From PALSA-607 sp963737705 (GTDB taxonomy: Bacteria; Actinomycetota; Actinomycetes; Acidothermales; Acidothermaceae), in NCBI GenBank assembly GCA_963737705.1, contig CAVTTP010000006.1, positions 310,001-374,000 of the forward strand: a stretch of DNA of 64,000 nt. Reading direction: 5' to 3'. The notes below the pieces were generated by a model. That model worked only from the letters and a program-made list of their open reading frames with translations, did no database searches and had not been told where the DNA came from. Below are positions 63,405 to 64,000 of this stretch, piece by piece (the first letter of the stretch is position 1; every line of letters begins with the position of its first letter). The translations under genes and the position numbers were made by a program.

Positions 63405-64000
63405 TCAGCCGACGACCGGTCCTTCGTGACTTTGCGACGCGCGATGACTCCGCACGAACTCACCTTGCAGGTCGGCGCCCTTCGTCGCTGCGAAGGTCCC
63501 GTCCGGCCCCAAATCCCAGGCTGCGATCTCCGGAGACATCGAGCGGTCGAGGACGTCGTCCAGGATGCGGCGACCCTCGGGATCAACGACCCGAACGAGC
63601 GTCTCGACCCGGCGGTCGAGGTTGCGGTGCATCAAGTCGGCGCTCCCGATCCAGTACTCGTCGTCGCCACCACCACGGAAGCGCATGATGCGCGCGTGCT
63701 CGAGGAACCGGCCGAGAATGCTTCGCACTCGAATGGTCTCGGACAAGCCCGGCACGCCAGGGCGCAATGCGCACATGCCTCGCACGATCAGATCGATCGA
63801 GACACCTGCCCGTGATGCGGCATAGAGCTCGTCGATCAACTCCTCGTCGACCAGGCTGTTGACCTTCATCATGATGCCGCTGGGCAGCCCGGCGATCGCG
63901 TTGTCGGCCTCGCGGCGAATCATCGCCGTCAATCCCGTGCGCACGGTGTCGGGCGCAACGAGCAGCGTCTTGTACGGATCGGGTCTGGTGTATCCCGACA
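63405..64000 (-). CDS. ppk: Polyphosphate kinase, C-terminal part (cut by window edge)
   Basis: About 198 residues of the ppk1 C-terminus are visible, with no stop before the right edge. The visible part begins SGYTRPDPYKTLLVAPDTV and RTGLTAMIRREADNAIAG, then KVNSLVDEELIDELYAASRAGV, VRGMCALRPGVPGLSETIRV, LGRFLEHARIMRFRGGGDDE and YWIGSADLMHRNLDRRVE, the typical PPK1 end. It makes polyphosphate from ATP. The catalytic histidine lies outside the window. The next gene downstream is the CYTH-CHAD gene, 26 bases away. Confidence 0.95.
   Translation of the reverse strand, partial: SGYTRPDPYKTLLVAPDTVRTGLTAMIRREADNAIAGLPSGIMMKVNSLVDEELIDELYAASRAGVSIDLIVRGMCALRPGVPGLSETIRVRSILGRFLEHARIMRFRGGGDDEYWIGSADLMHRNLDRRVETLVRVVDPEGRRILDDVLDRSMSPEIAAWDLGPDGTFAATKGADLQGEFVRSHRASQSHEGPVVG

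Noticed and set aside
63..64000. Mobile elements, phage genes or integrated plasmid functions
   Set aside because: No transposase, integrase, relaxase or phage structural motif was found, and gene order resembles core actinobacterial chromosome.

Overview
This 64 kb window is high-GC chromosomal DNA from an actinobacterium (Actinomycetota). The evidence is a bldC regulator, a DUF3073 gene, frequent GTG and TTG starts, TANNNT -10 boxes placed for leaderless transcripts, a Cys-type sulfur leader peptide, SARP and PadR regulators, and a purL/purF/purM cluster and ppk-CHAD-mutT1 cluster arranged as in other actinobacteria. I see no transposase, integrase, phage gene, CRISPR array or rRNA. The window is cut through a LuxR-type regulator on the left and through polyphosphate kinase on the right. 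I cannot name the genus.

Layout. 1-5.1 kb: end of a LuxR regulator, an Rrf2 regulator, and two tandem Kelch-type lipoproteins. 5.1-9.3 kb (minus): a sulfate ABC transporter operon (binding protein, cysT, cysW, cysA) headed by a leader-peptide gene that fits cysteine-responsive attenuation. 9.3-13 kb (minus): a DUF3558-like lipoprotein, the exported DUF1501/DUF1800 pair and a small zinc protease. 13-13.4 kb: tRNA-Glu, tRNA-Asp and tRNA-Phe. 13.5-18.3 kb: a membrane protein, a methyltransferase, an aldo/keto reductase, and a thiol-redox operon of two DUF929 thioredoxin-like proteins flanking a VKOR protein. 18.6-31.1 kb: bldC and the purine cluster (purS, purQ, purL, purF, purM) with a MarR/MFS pair inside. 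31-38 kb: a large glucosidase, a SigE-type sigma factor with a membrane partner, dnaB, and a PadR/membrane protein pair. 38-45 kb: a trypsin-like protease, a small-molecule kinase, a transmembrane SARP regulator facing a beta-propeller lipoprotein, and a PadR-controlled exporter. 45-50.5 kb: serA, an epoxide hydrolase, a GH18 protein and two secreted proteins. 50.5-54.6 kb: zur diverging from a zinc ABC operon with two different permease genes. 54.7-64 kb: a D,D-carboxypeptidase, an NmrA-like protein, a PilB/GspE ATPase, a DUF5522 miniprotein, an EamA transporter, an L,D-transpeptidase, mutT1, a CYTH-CHAD protein and ppk.

The most important caution is that 13 genes each need one or two single-base corrections to be read through (16 events: 14 extra bases and 2 missing bases). 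Eleven of the 16 lie between 20.8 and 28.1 kb and break purL, purF and purM together. Loss of all three in one genome that otherwise looks intact is unlikely, so most are probably sequence errors. I give the reconstructed spans for these genes and say where the frame changes.

The window looks mostly like ordinary core chromosome. The features most worth following are the leader peptide before the sulfate operon, the DUF929-VKOR-DUF929 operon, the membrane SARP/propeller pair, and several clean operator-like palindromes beside regulators.
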